Below are positions 1 through 12,807 of a DNA stretch of 64,000 nt, in pieces. The DNA comes from Typhlomys cinereus (Eukaryota > Chordata > Mammalia > Rodentia > Platacanthomyidae), in assembly GCA_023101885.1 (NCBI GenBank), contig JALPQD010000641.1, positions 721,842 to 785,841 on the forward strand, given 5' to 3'. A program made the position numbers and the translations under genes. Numbering within the stretch: the first letter of the stretch is position 1; every line of letters begins with the position of its first letter. The notes under the pieces are model-generated. The model saw nothing but the letters and a program-made list of their open reading frames with translations, did no database searches and was not told the origin of the DNA.

Positions 1-416
1 TGTGGGTGTTATGCTCTGAAGAAAGCAACTTTCAGAACACATCATGGTATGTGAGCCAACATTTGTAGCAAACAGCTGCAGATACAGTTGTACAATCTGT
101 TTATGTAGGTGGTTCTTACTTCCCAACTCTGTAGAGTATCTGGCACTTAACCAAATCACTGCACACAAACAGTTTTCTATGATGCAAAGACTTACCTCTA
201 TGATAGACTGAATCCCTCTGGAAGCATGAAAAAAAACTTTCTTCAGTTGCTTTCATTCTTCAGTTTTGGCATGATGATGAAAATAGACTCTATAGTCTTC
301 AAGATAGTGCTCCATTCTGGAAGCATGTATTAAAATCACAAGCCTATGAGAAATATTTCAGACTTAAATCCTAATATTACCCAACCAACCCTTTAGGGTA
401 TGTGTATGTGTGGGTG

Positions 417-417
<1 letters not shown>
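1..417. other. Unassigned sequence
   Basis: No open frame of note, repeat family or RNA gene was recognised here. It leads into the microsatellite at 418. Confidence 0.5.
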
Positions 418-491
<74 letters not shown>

Positions 492-600
492 ATGTATTTA
501 GTATATATATATGTATTTAGGTAAATATATATGCATTTTGGTAAATATAAATAAATATATACATTTAGGTAAATATAAATAAATATATGTATTTATATAT
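418..600. repeat. (TA)n/(TG)n compound microsatellite and AT-rich tail
   Basis: A run of TA dinucleotides passes directly into TG dinucleotides (to about 490). AT-rich sequence follows with a degenerate unit around 'gtaaatataaataaatata' repeated several times. No coding content. Confidence 0.9.
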
Positions 601-603
601 ATG

Positions 604-1017
604 TGTTGCAGTTCGCCTGCATGATTGCTGATAAATGACCATCACACAGCTTAAGGGAACAAAGAGTTTACTTTCTTACGACAGTCCAGTTACAGTTCTC
701 AGTCCAGCTTGATGGGGGAGCACGCACCAACACCAGGGCCGAGGGAACTGGCCACACCATTACCACATAATGGCTGAGAGATGGATAATCCTTACGTGAC
801 AGACCAGCCTGTGGACAAAAGGATGCAAACTCTCTCTATCAACTCTCCCTGATTTATCCAGGGCCTAATCCCACCCACCATGGGCTGGGTCTTCCCCATC
901 AGCTAGACAATCTCCTTCAGGTTTGCTCTGGGCTTAACTCCACCATCAACTCTCTACAATTGTGCCCAGAGCTCAAACCCTCAACAGTCAAGTTGACACC
1001 TGTGCTTAACTATGATA
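604..1017 (-). mobile_element. Solo LTR, ERVL-MaLR-like
   Basis: This 414-bp sequence matches, along its whole length, the two terminal repeats of the element at 57107-59153. It is flanked by the 5-bp direct repeat ATATG (599-603 and 1018-1022), the duplication size usual for ERVL/MaLR elements. On the minus strand it begins near TATCATAGTTAAG (the family start is TGTCATAG) and carries the GTCAACTTGAC block typical of MaLR LTRs. No internal region is present, so it is a solo LTR left by LTR-LTR recombination. The AATAAA of the sister LTRs is mutated here. The superfamily name is by resemblance. Confidence 0.75.
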
Positions 1018-1044
1018 ATATGTATTTATATATATCTTAAATAC

Positions 1045-1070
1045 ATACACACACACACAGACACACACAC
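1045..1070. repeat. (CA)n microsatellite
   Basis: A short CA-dinucleotide run interrupted by a GA step, just downstream of the solo LTR. Confidence 0.85.
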
Positions 1071-1242
1071 CCTAGTATCTGGAGAATTGTAGCCCATTTT
1101 GGAGTGAGTAATGTTGAAACTGGATCCTTCAGATGATAACCAACCAACTCTAGAGAAGACATTTCTGGTTTGGGCAATTCAAATGATATCCCCCCAGAAC
1201 TTAGATTATAAGAAGTGAATTTATGTATTGTCAATGGTGATT

Positions 1243-1325
1243 TTTCATTACTTGAGGTTGAACCTACATGCCAGCATATGCTTGGCAGACATTCTATCAC
1301 TGAGCTATATTACATCACCATGTAT
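1243..1325 (-). mobile_element. ID-type SINE (diverged)
   Basis: The reverse complement reads as a tRNA-like ID head: an A-box region close to TAGCTCAGTGATAGA, then a 'ctgccaagcat' block and a B-box-like GGTTCAACC. An A-rich tail lies on the left. Divergence from an ID consensus is high, so only the tRNA-like core is certain. Confidence 0.6.
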
Positions 1326-2330
1326 ATCAGCATTTCTATATTAGGTGATGTAAGGGTGCTTCTCATCTTTGTTCTCCTATGGCCTCTCAAATGCCTGTTA
1401 TTAGGACAGATGATACTGATGTACTCTTTCTTTTTAATGTGTCAGTAGGAATTTCAGAACATGTTTAAAGAGTCCTGGCTTATAATTTATTTGTTATTTT
1501 GATGTGGGTTATGTTTGGAATTCCCTTACTTGTTTTTGGATGCCAAGATCTTGGTTTGCTTCTGTAAGTAGTTATAATGGTCTCTGGACATATTGTACAC
1601 CTATAACTAACTTGCTAAGTGATACAGACCCATGATATCAAAATGTCTGACAAAAACGATTAGCTTCAGTGTATACAAGCTGTATTTCGGGGGCACCAAT
1701 GTCATGTATCTCCAAATATTTTCTCCTGTGGTGCCAGATTATAGATCAGACATGTGCATACTATGGCACAAGAGTCAAATCTGTATCAAATGAGTAGCCC
1801 TTTTTAAATTTATTTATAAAGAAAATTTACCTGAATGTGGGTATGTCCATTCATATATATATTGTATTATTTTCTTCTCATACTAAAATGGGGTTGTGTT
1901 GACCAAAATGTGAAATATATTTATTGGTTGTCTTTATAGTAAAAGTTTGCTAGCTCCTGATACAGATTATAATGATATAGTAAAAGTAATGCACTGGTGC
2001 CTCAACTATTTTATCTTATACATGATTAATCATATTGATAAGGTTTTTCTCCCCCAGGCTCTTAGGCTCCTGGGTTGGAAGAAGGACATCAGAACACATG
2101 GAGAGGATTAAGGCAAGATATATTAAGGAGAAAAAGAAGGAACTCACTAGTACAGAGTCTGTGAGGCAAGGTTGGGGTATGTATAGGGATAGGCAAGCCT
2201 AGGAAAAGTGGGTTCCCTTATTGGTTAGTTTTATTTTCTTTAAATCTGATTGGGGCTTTTAGTCTCCTCTATGTCTGATTCATCCATTCATACTGGTAGT
2301 CAGCTTAACTGGTGGCTGACCTGTTTCTTT
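1326..2330. other. Unassigned sequence
   Basis: No gene or confidently named repeat was seen. The right end is the target site of the L1 that starts at 2347. Confidence 0.4.
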
Positions 2331-2346
2331 TGAGGAATTTAACTTT
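2331..2346. repeat. Left target-site duplication of the split L1
   Basis: TGAGGAATTTAACTTT, repeated exactly at 12808-12823 beyond the 5' UTR. A 16-bp duplication is normal for L1 target-primed reverse transcription. Confidence 0.9.
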
Positions 2347-3382
2347 TTTTTAAACATTTTTTATTATTATTTCCGCTCATACAAACTTAATAGGTACACC
2401 AGTTCCCTCCCTCCGTCCTCCTCCCCCGAACCCCCTGCTCCCCCTCCTCTCCCTCCCCATTCCCCAGTGCCTCCCCCCCAATTCCCAGAGAGTCCTTTAT
2501 TCTGTATGCCTAACTCTCCTCTGGGTCCTCCTCTCCGATGACGTACAAGGACCCAGTGGCATTTCCCTGAACCCTTTCCCGTGTTCCCCTTAAGCATAGG
2601 AACACTACTGTGGCTGTCAATCCCTTGCCTCCAAAGATCTTGGTGCCTTTAGCTGATGCTAGATTTGTGAGGTCAATAGTGTGTTGGACATTGCGCAGGG
2701 CATGCAAAGTCCTATTATGATTGCTTTGGCCCTAACTAGTGTGGAGAATCTTGCAAATCATTGCTCCTCCCATGCTTTTGCTGTTACAATCTTACTGCCC
2801 CCTCTTCAGCAAATGTCCCTGAGCTTCAGGATGGGGAGAGATTAGTCTGGCCTAGTTCTAGGTGGTTGATATAGAGTCTCTGAAGTTCTGGATTGTGGTT
2901 TGTTGATTTTCTTTTGCAGTTTTGTTGCTCCTGCAATGCCCTTCACTCCATCCTGCTGGGCACTGTATGTCACCCCCTGGCCAGAGACAAAAAGCTGTTA
3001 AACTGGAGTCTTGTTATAATAGCACATTCAAGGGTAGATGTAATAAAAGTAGGAAACCTCAGTGAGGGAGGGGTCAATCACCCATTTGTAAAATGGTTAC
3101 TATTTATCTGCAAGACTATATGCCCACCTCTTCTGGTGAGATCATACCCCCTCAGTTGTACATGATCAGGCACGAACGTCTGTGAACTTAACCAGGTGTC
3201 ACATTACTTACTTGCATTCCTTGATGGAGGCCTATTTTCTCTGCTGTAACATGGTCCCCTCTCTCCATGTGTCAGGTGTGGCCCTCCAACCCCATCCCTC
3301 CTGTTCATGATCCTTGCAATTACTGTAGGTAATACATAGATTTACCTATGAGTGTCTCAAGGTGGGCTGGGTGGGTTTGGTT

Positions 3383-6300
3383 CTAGAAGCCACCAATTAG
3401 GGAGTACATACGGCACTTAATTTTCTGGGTTTGGGATACTTAACTTAATATAATTGTTTCTAATGACATCCGTTTCCCAGCAAATTCCAGTAATTCATCA
3501 TTTTTGATGGCTGAGTAGTACTCCATTGTATAGATGTACCACAGTTTCCTTATCCACTCGTCAACTATTGGACATTTGGGTTGATTCCATGACTTTGCTA
3601 TTGTAAACTCAATCTTTAATTTCTTCAAGAATCTCCAGACGGTTCGCAAGAGTGGCTGTATGAGCCTGCATTCCCACCAGCAATGTAGGAGAGTTCCCCT
3701 CTCTCCACATCCTCTCTAGCATTTGGTGTTGTTTGTATTGTGGATTTTTGCCATCCTGACCGGGGTGAGATGATATCTCAGGGAAGTTTTGATTTGCATG
3801 TCCCTGATGGCTAAAGAAGTAGAGTATTTTTGAAGATATCTGTTAGACATTTTAATTTCATCCCTGGTAAAATTTCTTTTAAGTTCCAGGGCCCATTTTT
3901 TAATTGGACCATTGGTTTCCTTAGTGTTTAGTTTTCTCAGTTCTTTGTGCACTCTGGACAGTAGAGCTCTATCCAATATGTGGTTAGTGAAGATTTTCTC
4001 CCATTGTGTGGGTTGCCTTTGAGCTCGTGTTACAATCTCTTTATCTGAACAGAAGCTTTTTAAATTCACAAGGTCCCAACTGTTGAGAGTTGGTAGCAGT
4101 GACTGTGCCATTGAGTGTCTGTTTAGGAAATGTTGGCCTAGCCCAGTCAGCTCGAGGGAGTTCCCTATCCTTTCAACTATGGTTTTTATAGTCTCTGGCC
4201 TTAAATCAAGGTCCTTGATCCATTTGCAATTAAGTCTTGTACATGGTGACAAGCACGGGTCCAGCTTTAATCTTCTGCATGTGGAGATCCAGTTTTGCCA
4301 GCACCATTTGTTGAAGATGCTGTTCTTTTTCCATTGATTCTTTGGGCCCTTTGTCAAAGATTGAATGGCTGTAATTTTGTGGGCTTATATCTGGGTCTTC
4401 AATCCTTATCCATTGATCTGTGTGTCTATTTTGGAGCCAGTACCAGGCTCTTTTTACAACTATGGATTTGTAGTATAGACTAAGGTTTGGTATGGTGATA
4501 CCTCCAGCAGTGTTTTTGTTACTCAGGATTGTCTTTGCTATCCTGGGTCTTTTGTGCCTCCATATGAATTAGGAGATTGTTTAGTCCACTTCTTTGAAGA
4601 ATTGCTTTGGAATTTTAATTGGTATAGCATTGAATTTGTATATTGCCTTTGGTAGGATAGTCATTTTTATGATGTTGATTCTGCCAATCCAGGAACTTGG
4701 GAGGTCTTTCCACCTTCTGGTGTCTTCTGCAATTTCTTTCTTTAGGGTTTTAAAGTTTACATTGTAATGGTCTTTTTCCTCCTTGGTTAGGTTTATACCA
4801 AGGTATTTCATTTTTTAGGGGCTATAGTAAATGGGATTGTTTCTTTCAAGGCTTTTTCACTTCTTTCATTCTGGGCATATAGGAAGGCCTCTGATTTTTG
4901 CACATTTATTTTGTATCCTGCCATCCTGCTGTACTTCTCAATTAGTTCCAGGAGCTTCCTGGTGGAGTTTTTGGGTTCACTCAGGTATAAGATCATGGCA
5001 TCTGCAAATAGGGATAGCTTGACTTCTTCCTTTCCGATTTGAATCCCTCTTATGTCCCTTTCTTGTCTTATGGCTTCAGCTAAGACTTCAAGTACAATAT
5101 TGAATAGAAGTGGTGAGAGTGGACAGCCTTGTCTAGTTCCTGATCGAAGTGGGAATGCTTCCAATTGTTCCCCATTGAGCATAACCCTTGCTGTGGACTT
5201 GTTGTATATACCTTTTATTATATCGAAAAAGGTTCCTTCCATTCCTACTGTCTCTAGCGTTTTGATCATAAAAGGCTGTTGGATCTTGTCAAAAGCTTTT
5301 TCTGCATCTATCGAGAGTATCTGTGGTCTTGGACTTTGGACTGGTTTACATGATGAATTACATTTATTGATTTGCGTATGTTGAACCAACCTTGTGTGCT
5401 GGGGATGAAGCCTACTTGGTCCCTGTGAAAAATCTTTTTAATGTGTTTTTGAATCCGATTTGCTAAGACTTTGTTGTCAATCTTTGCGTCTGTGTTCATC
5501 AGAGAGATCGGCCTATAGTTTTCATTTTTAAGTGAGTCTTTATTATGTTTTGGGATTAAAACGATATTAGCTTCATAGAAGGAATTTGGTAGTGTTCCTT
5601 CCTTTGCTATTTGATGGAACAGTTTAAGGAGTATTGGTGTTATTAACTCCTTAAATATCTGGTAGAATTCTGTGCTGAATCCATCTGGTCCAGGACATTT
5701 TTTGGTGGGAAGTTTCGAGATTACTTCCTCAATTTCCTCATATGTTATAGGACTATTTAAATAATTCACAACTTCCTGATTCCATTTAGGTAAGCTGTGT
5801 TTACTTAGAAATTCGTCCATCTCTTTTGTGTTGTCAAAGTTTACAGAGTATAATTTTTTGAAATATGATGTTATAATTCTCTGGATTTCTTGGGTATCAG
5901 TAGTGATAACTCCATGTTCATTTCTAATTTTGTTAATTTGGGTTTTCTCTCTCCTGCTTTTGGTTAATTTAGCTAGGGGTTTATCAATCTTATTGATTTT
6001 TTCAAAGAACCAGCTTTTTGACTGGTTGATTTTTTCTATCGTTTTCTTAATCTCGATTTCAGATATTTCTCCCCTTATTTTGCTAATCTCCTCTCTTCTA
6101 CTACTTTTGGGATCAGATTGCTCTAGTTTCTCTAAAGCCTTAAGTTCTTTATTTCTGATGTTTCCATTGTTTTGATGTAGGCATTAAGAGCTATGAACTT
6201 ACCTCTTAGAACAGCTTTCATTGTGTCCCAGAGATTTTGGCATGTTGTATTTTCATTATCATTCAATTTCAGGAAATCTTGAATTTTCATTTTAATTTCT

Positions 6301-7091
6301 TCCTGAATCCAGTTCTCATTCAGCATCATATTGTTCAGTTTCCAGGCGTTAGTGTATTTTCTCTTGTTTGTTGTGTTGTGGATGTCCAGCTTTAGGCCAT
6401 GGTGGTCTGACAGGGCACAGGTTAGAATTTCAAATTTTTTGTATATGTGTAGATTTGTTTTGTGGCCCAATATGTGATCTATTTTGGAGAAAGTTCCGTG
6501 TGCTGCTGAGAAAAATGTTTATTCTTTGGTGCGTGGGTGAAAAGTTCCATAGAGATCTGTAAGGTCCATTTCTTTAAGGGTTTGATTAAGTTCCAAAGTG
6601 TCTTTGTTAGGCTTTTGACCTGTTGATCTATCCCATGTTGAGAGGGCGGTGTTGAAGTCCCCAAGAATTATCATTTGGGGGTTGATTTCTTGCTTTAGAC
6701 GCTGTAGGGTTTTCTTAATGAATGTGGAGGGGCCCGTATTGGGTGCATATATGTTCAGTATTGTGAAGTCTCCCTGGTGAATTGTACTTGTGACTAAAAT
6801 GTAGTATCCATCCGTGTCTCTTATAATTTCCTTTGGTTTGAAGTCCACTTTGTCTGATAACATAATGGCTACCCCTGCCTGTTTTCTGCTTCCATTAGCT
6901 TGTAGAATTGTTGATCAGTCTTTTATTTTTAGAGCGTGCCTATCTTTTGTGGTGAGATGGGTTTCCTGCAGGCAGCAGATTGATGGATTGTGATTTTTAA
7001 TCCAAATTTGTAATCTGTGTCTCTCTATTGGTGAGTTTATTCCATTATCATTTAGTGTTATAATGGAGAAACTATTTTTAATTCCAGACAT
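3383..7091 (-). pseudogene. L1 ORF2 (endonuclease/reverse transcriptase), broken
   Basis: The frame opens at an ATG at 7089-7091 and the stop is at 3383-3385. Segments match the endonuclease ([17 protein letters not shown]) and the reverse transcriptase ([23 protein letters not shown]). Several frameshifts and stops divide the frame into pieces, for example 5308-5820, 4808-5389 and 4581-4811; one is a homopolymer slip just before '[11 protein letters not shown]'. The RT catalytic motif reads FADA, not FADD (codon at 4997-4999), which should abolish polymerisation even if the frame were intact. Confidence 0.9.
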
Positions 7092-7140
7092 TTATTATGG
7101 TTAGTAGTTTTTATAAGTATATTGCTTTGTTTTAATGGTG

Positions 7141-8211
7141 TTATACTTCCCTTCTGTTCTCCTGGATATGCCTGTTTTTGTCTTCAAGCTTGAGTATCGT
7201 TTCTAGCATTTTTTGAAGGCCTGGTTTGGTGGACCTGTATCCCTTCAAGTTGTGTTTGTGCTGGAAGAGTTTTCTTTCTCCCTCGATCATGACGGATCGT
7301 TTTGCAGGGTAAATCAGCCTGGGTTGACATTTTTGCTCATTCAATACTTGAAGTATGTCTCTCTAAGCTCTTCTTGCTTTTACTGTTTCGACTGAGAAGT
7401 CATTTGTTATTTTAATAGGTTTACCTTTAAAAGTGACTTGTTTTTTCTCCCTTGAAGCTCTCAGCACCAGTTCTTTATATTGAATGTGGAGTGTTTTAAC
7501 TATTATTTGCCTTGGCGTTCTTCTGTTTTGGTCATATCTGTTTGGGGTGCGGAATGCCTCTTGTATATGAATGGGCCTCTATTTTTTTAGATGAGGAAAG
7601 TTTACCTTGATGATCGTTTGAAAAATTTCCTCAGGGTTGGTTTTTTGAGATTCTTGTTCTGGTATTCCATGAATACGCATGTTAGGCTTCTTCAGGGTGT
7701 CCCATATTTCCTGGATATTTCTCTCAAGTATCTTTTTGGCTTTAACAACCTCTTCCATTGAGCTGGTTAATACTCCCACTTTATCTTCAGGGTCTGAAAT
7801 TCTGTTTTCTGCTTGGTTAGGTCTGCTGATAAGACTCTCTGTGGAGTTCTGGGTTGAAGATAACTTGTCTTGTAGCTCAGTTTTAAACACTGCTTGAGTC
7901 TGTTTTAACTGCTCTATGCCAGTTTTTGTTTCTTGCACTGTTTTTCTCAACTCCTCTAAGTGTCTGTTGTGTTCCTCTTCAAAGCGATTGATTCGATTAT
8001 TTAATTCCTCCCGGATTTCCTCTTTCATAGTATTGAACATGGTAATGATCATATTTTGAAAGTCGATATCCTGGGTCAGGCTTTCATGGCCATTTTCCGT
8101 GGGTTTGTCCTGGTTGGGTTCTAACATTATGGGATTAATTCCTTCAGTGGGAGATTTGTTTACTTGAGTGTTGTATCTCATGGATTTGCACTTTGACTTT
8201 GGCATTGTCAT
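7141..8211 (-). pseudogene. L1 ORF1 (coiled-coil RNA-binding protein), broken
   Basis: It begins MTMPKSKCKSM at 8211. A glutamate- and lysine-rich coiled coil follows (residues about 50-150), then an RNA-recognition segment containing MRIHGIPEQES. A premature stop after NFPHLKK at 7579 breaks the frame near a T-rich run. The C-terminal domain resumes in another frame at about 7344-7141. The closely related copy at 39198-40270 indicates an ORF1 length near 350 residues. The protein would normally be an RNA chaperone bound to L1 RNA. Confidence 0.88.
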
Positions 8212-8235
8212 TTTAACTCTTAAGATCTTCTTTCA

Positions 8236-11200
8236 GAAATGGACCTTACAGATCTCTATCGAACTTTTCACCCACGCACCAAAGAATTCACATTTTTCTC
8301 AGCAGCACACGGAACTTTCTCCAAAATAGATCACATATTGGCCTACAAAATGAATCTACACACATACAAAAAAGTTGAATTTCTAACCTGTGCCCTGTCA
8401 GACCACCATGGCCTAAAGCTGGACATCCACAACACAACAAACAAGAGAAAATACACTAACGCCTGGAAACTTAAAAATATGATGCTGAATGAGAACTGGA
8501 TTCAGGAAGAAATTAAAATGAAAATTCAAGATTTCCTGAAATTGAATGATAATGAAAATACAACATGCCAAAATCTCTGGGACACAATGAAAGCTGTTCT
8601 AAGAGGTAAGTTCATAGCTCTTAATGCCTACATCAAAAAAATGGAAACATCAGAAATGAAGAACTTAACAATGCAGCTTAAAGCTTTAGAGAAACTAGAG
8701 CAATCTGATCCCAAAAGTAGTAGAAGAGAGGAGATTAGCAAAATAAGGGGAGAAATATCTGAAATCGAGATTAAGAAAACGATAGAAAAAATCAACCAGT
8801 CAAAAAGCTGGCTCTTTGAAAAAATCAATAAGATTGATAAACCCCTAGCTAAATTAACCAAAAGCAGGAGAGAGAAAACCCAAATTAACAAAATTAGAAA
8901 TGAACATGGAGTTATCACTACTGATACCCAAGAAATCCAGAGAATTATAACATCATATTTCAAAAATTATACTCTGTAAAGTTTGACAACACAAAAGAGA
9001 TGGACGAATTTCTAAGTAAACACAACTTACCTAAATGGAATCAGGAAGTTGTGAATTATTTAAATAGTCCTATAACATATGAGGAAATTGAGGAAGTAAT
9101 CTCGAAACTTCCCACCAAAAAATGTCCTGGACCAGATGGATTCAGCACAGAGTTCTACCAGATATTTAAGGAGTTAATAACACCAATACTCCTTAAACTG
9201 TTCCATCAAATAGCAAAGGAAGGAACACTACCAAATTCCTTCTATGAAGCTAATATCGTTTTAATCCCAAAACATAATAAAGACTCACTTAAAAATGAAA
9301 ACTATAGGCCGATCTCTCTGATGAACACAGATGCAAAGATTGACAACAAAGTCTTAGCAAATCGGATTCAAAAACACATTAAAAAGATCTTTCACAGGGA
9401 CCAAGTAGGCTTCATCCCCAGCACACAAGGTTGGTTCAACATACGCAAATCAATAAATGTAATTCATCATGTAAACCAGTCCAAAGTCCAAGACCACATG
9501 ATGCTCTCGATAGATGCAGAAATGGCTTTTGACAAGATCCAACAGCCTTTTATGATCAAAACGCTAGAGACAGTAGGAATGGAAGGAACCTTTATCAACA
9601 TAATAAAAGCTGTATACAACAAGCCCACAGCAAGGATTATGCTCAATGGGGAACAATTGGAAGCATTCCCACTTCGATCAGGCTGTCCACTCTCACCACT
9701 TCTATTCAATATTGTACTTGAAGTCTTAGCTGAAGCCATAAGACAAGAAAGGGACCTAAGAGGCATTCAAGTCAGCAAGGAAGAATTCAAGCTATCCCTA
9801 TTTGCAGATGCCATGATCTTATACCTGAGGGATCCCAAAAACTCCACCAGGAAGCTCCTGGAAATAATTGAGAAGTTCAGCAGGGTGGCAGGATACAAAA
9901 TAAATGTGCAAAAATCAGAGGCCTTCCTATATGCGCAGAATGAAAGAAGTGAAAAAGCCTTGAGAGAAACAATCCCATTTACTATAGCCCCTAAAAAAAT
10001 GAAATACCTTGGTATAAACCTGACCAAGGAAGTAAAAGACCTTTACAATGAAAACTTTAAAACCCTAAAGAAAGAAATAGCAGAAGATACTAGAAAGTGG
10101 AAAGACTTCCCTTGTTCCTGGATTGGCAGAATCGACATCGTAAAAATGACCATCCTACCAGAGGCGATATACAAATTCAATGCTATACCAATTAAAATTC
10201 CAAAGGAATTCTTCAAAGAGGTTGACCAAACAATCTCAAAGTTCTTATGGAGACACAAAAGACCCAGGATAGCAAAGACAATCCTGAGTAACAAAAACAC
10301 TGCTGGAGGTATTACCATACCAAACCTAAGTCTATATTACAGATTCATAGTTATAAAGACAGCCTGGTTCTGGCTCCAAAATAGACACACAGATCAATGG
10401 ATCTGGATTGAAGACCCAGATATAAGCCCACAAAATTACAGCCATTTGGTCTTTCACAAAGGGGCCCAAAGAATCCAATGGAAAAAGAACAGCATCTTCA
10501 GGAAATGGTGCTGGCAAAACTGGATCTCTACATGCAGAAGATTAAAGCTGGACCCGTACTTGTCACCATGTACAAGACTTAACTCCAAATGGATCAAGGA
10601 CCTTGATATCAGGCCAGAGACGATAAAAACCATAGTTGAAAGGATAGGGAACTCCCTTGAGCTGATTGGGCTATGCCAACATTTCCTAAACAGACATCCA
10701 ATGGCACAGTCACTGCTACCAACTCTCAACAGTTGGGATCCTGTGAAATTAAAGAGCTTCTGTTTAGATAAAGAGATTGTAGCAGGAGCTCAAAGGCAAC
10801 CCATGGAATTGGAGAAAATCTTCACTAACCACACATCTGATAGAGCTCTGCTGTCCAGAGTGCACAAAAAACTTAGAAAACTAAACACCAAGGAAACCAA
10901 TGGCCCAATTAAAAAATGGCACATGGAACTTAAAAGAAACTTTACCAGAGATGAAATTAAAATGTCTAACAAATATCTTAAAAAATGCTCCACTTCCTTA
11001 ACCATCAGGGGAATTCAAATCAAATCTTCCCTGAGATGTCATCTTACCCCGGTGAGGATGGCAAAATTCTATAATATAAACAACACCAAATGCTGGAGAG
11101 GATGTGGAGAGAGGGGAACTCTTCTACATTGCTGGTGGGAATGCAGGCTCGTACAGCCACTCTGGCGAGGCGTCTGGAGATTCTTAAAGAAATTAAAGAT

Positions 11201-12580
11201 TGAAATGCCATATGACCCTGCTATCCCACTTTTGGGAATAATCCCCCATATAACAGAGGTTCACCTAGATAGCACAAGCACAACCATGTTCATAACAGCA
11301 CTGTTTACAATAGCAAAGTCATGGAATCAACCCAAATGTCCAACAGTTGACGAGTGGATAAAGAAACAGTGGTACATCTATACAATGGAGTACTACTCAG
11401 CTATCAAAAATGATGAATTACTGGAATTTGCTGGGAAATGGATGTCATTAGAAACTATTATATTAAGTGAAGTATCCCAGACCCAGAATATTAAGCGCCA
11501 TATGTACTCCCTAATAGGTGGTTCCTAGTACCAAACCCACCCAGCCCACCTAGAGACACTTAAAGAAAAATCTCTGTAATACTTACAGTAATTGCAAGGA
11601 TTATGAACAGGAGAGATGGGTAGGAGGACCACACCAGAAAAAAGGAGAGAGGGGACCATGTTACAGCAGAGAACATAGGCCTCCATCAAGGACTCAAATA
11701 AGTAATGAGACATCTGATTAAGTTCACAGACTTTCGTTCCTGACCATTTACTACTGAGGGGGTATGATCTCACCAGAAGAGGAGGGCATATAGTCTGGCA
11801 GATAAAAAGTAGCCATTTTGCAAATGGTTGATAGACCCCTCCCTCACTGTGGTTTCCTACTTTTATTACATCTACCTTTGATTGTGCTCTTATAACAAGA
11901 CTCCAGTTTAACAGCTTTTTGTCTCTGGCCAGGGGGTGACATACAATGCCCATCAGGATGGAGTGAAGGGCATTGCAGGAGCAGCAAAATTGGAAAAGAA
12001 AATCAACAAACCACAATCCAGAACTTCAGAGATTCTATATCAACCACCTAGAACTAGGCCAGCCTAATCTCTCCCCATCCTGAAGCTCAGGGACATTTGC
12101 GGAAGAGGGGGCGGTAAGATTGTAAGAGCAAAAGGATGGGAGGAGCAATGATTTGCAAGATACTCCACACAAGTTAGGGCCGAAGCAATCATAATTGGAG
12201 TTTGCATGCCCTGCGCAATGTCCAACACACTACTGACCTCACAAAGTCTAGCATCTGCTAAAGGCACCAAGATCCTTGGAGGCAAAGGATTGGGAGCCAC
12301 AACAGTGTTCCTATACTTAAGGGGAATATGGAAAAGGTTTCAGGGAAAGGCCACTGGGTCCTTGTACGTTATCGGAGAGGAGGGCCCAGAGGAGAATCAG
12401 GCATGCACAAGAAAGGACTCTCTGGGAATTGGGGCGGGAGGCACTGGGGGATGGGTAGGGAGTGGTGAGGGTAAGGGAAGCAGGGGGTTCGCGGGGGAGG
12501 AGGAGGGAGGGAGGGAACCGGTGTACCTATTAAGTTTGTATGAGCTGAAATAATAATAAAATAAAAAAATAAAAAAAAAG
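8236..12580 (+). mobile_element. 5'-truncated L1 nested in the opposite-strand L1
   Basis: A plus-strand L1 begins inside the endonuclease part of ORF2 and runs through ORF2, a purine-rich 3' UTR (11529 to about 12555) and an A-rich tail (12549-12579). It sits between ORF1 and the 5' UTR of the minus-strand L1. The flanks share an 8-bp near-duplication, TTCTTTCA at 8228-8235 and TTCCTTCA at 12581-12588, consistent with an L1 insertion whose duplication has drifted by one base. ORF2 of this copy and ORF2 of the host form inverted arms of about 4.3 kb. Confidence 0.9.
8239..11528 (+). pseudogene. L1 ORF2, truncated and frameshifted
   Basis: The first segment (8239-8979) holds the C-terminal half of the endonuclease, including [10 protein letters not shown] one-base loss near 8966 shifts the frame. 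The remaining 842 codons (9000-11528) are open and cover the reverse transcriptase and C-terminal region. A cysteine-rich motif C-x3-C-x7-H-x4-C is visible (CWRGC...LLHCWWEC, about 11090-11150). The ATG at 9000 is internal, not a start. The catalytic motif is FADA (codon 9810-9812) instead of FADD. Twelve bases that encode part of the TRQG motif are missing near 9680. Despite its length it is not a functional gene. Confidence 0.92.
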
Positions 12581-12588
12581 TTCCTTCA

Positions 12589-12807
12589 ATTTCTGTGTGT
12601 TTTTCACTAAACTGAATTATTTGGCCTGGGGTTCTGGCGGTGGGCAGGGACGGAGCTTACCTAGGTCGAGGTGAGGCCCGGCTGGACCGTGCGGAGTGGG
12701 GGAAGGGAGAATGGAGCATCGGTAAGGAGCGCTATTTAACCTGGGGGTAGCTGGGGCAGGGCCCGGGCGCAGAGGGGGTGTCTTCCCACTCCCTGCCTGG
12801 TTCTGGC
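12589..12807 (-). promoter_or_regulatory. GC-rich L1 5' UTR (promoter region) of the split L1
   Basis: On the minus strand this reads from a GC-rich start into a 'ccgggcctcacc...ctaggtaag' block and then 'ccaggccaaataattcagtttagtgaa', which precedes ORF1. The same series is found at 40271-40568 next to an uninterrupted ORF1. By analogy with mammalian L1s this is the internal promoter. Here 4.3 kb of inserted L1 separates it from its ORF1. Confidence 0.8.

Larger units (their letters stand above)
2347..12807 (-). mobile_element. L1 retrotransposon with 5' UTR, split by a nested L1
   Basis: This is a minus-strand LINE-1. The order from left to right is poly-T tail, C-rich complement of a purine-rich 3' UTR (2347-3382), ORF2 (3383-7091), ORF1 (7141-8211), then after an inserted plus-strand L1 (8236-12580) the GC-rich 5' UTR (12589-12807). 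The 16-bp direct repeat TGAGGAATTTAACTTT flanks the whole structure at 2331-2346 and 12808-12823, which shows that left and right parts are one insertion. Comparison with the element at 34358-40568 confirms that ORF1 and 5' UTR are normally contiguous. ORF1 and ORF2 are both broken, so it cannot retrotranspose by itself. Confidence 0.92.

Noticed and set aside
9000..11528. 842-codon open frame as an intact gene
   Set aside because: It is L1 ORF2 downstream of a frameshift. Its Met is internal, the catalytic Asp is replaced, and part of the TRQG motif is deleted.
2347..12580. Twin-priming (5' inversion) as the origin of the inverted L1 pair
   Set aside because: Both arms have their own 3' UTR and A-rich tail, and the outer 16-bp duplication encloses a separate 5' UTR. 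Two insertions explain this; a single inverted insertion does not.
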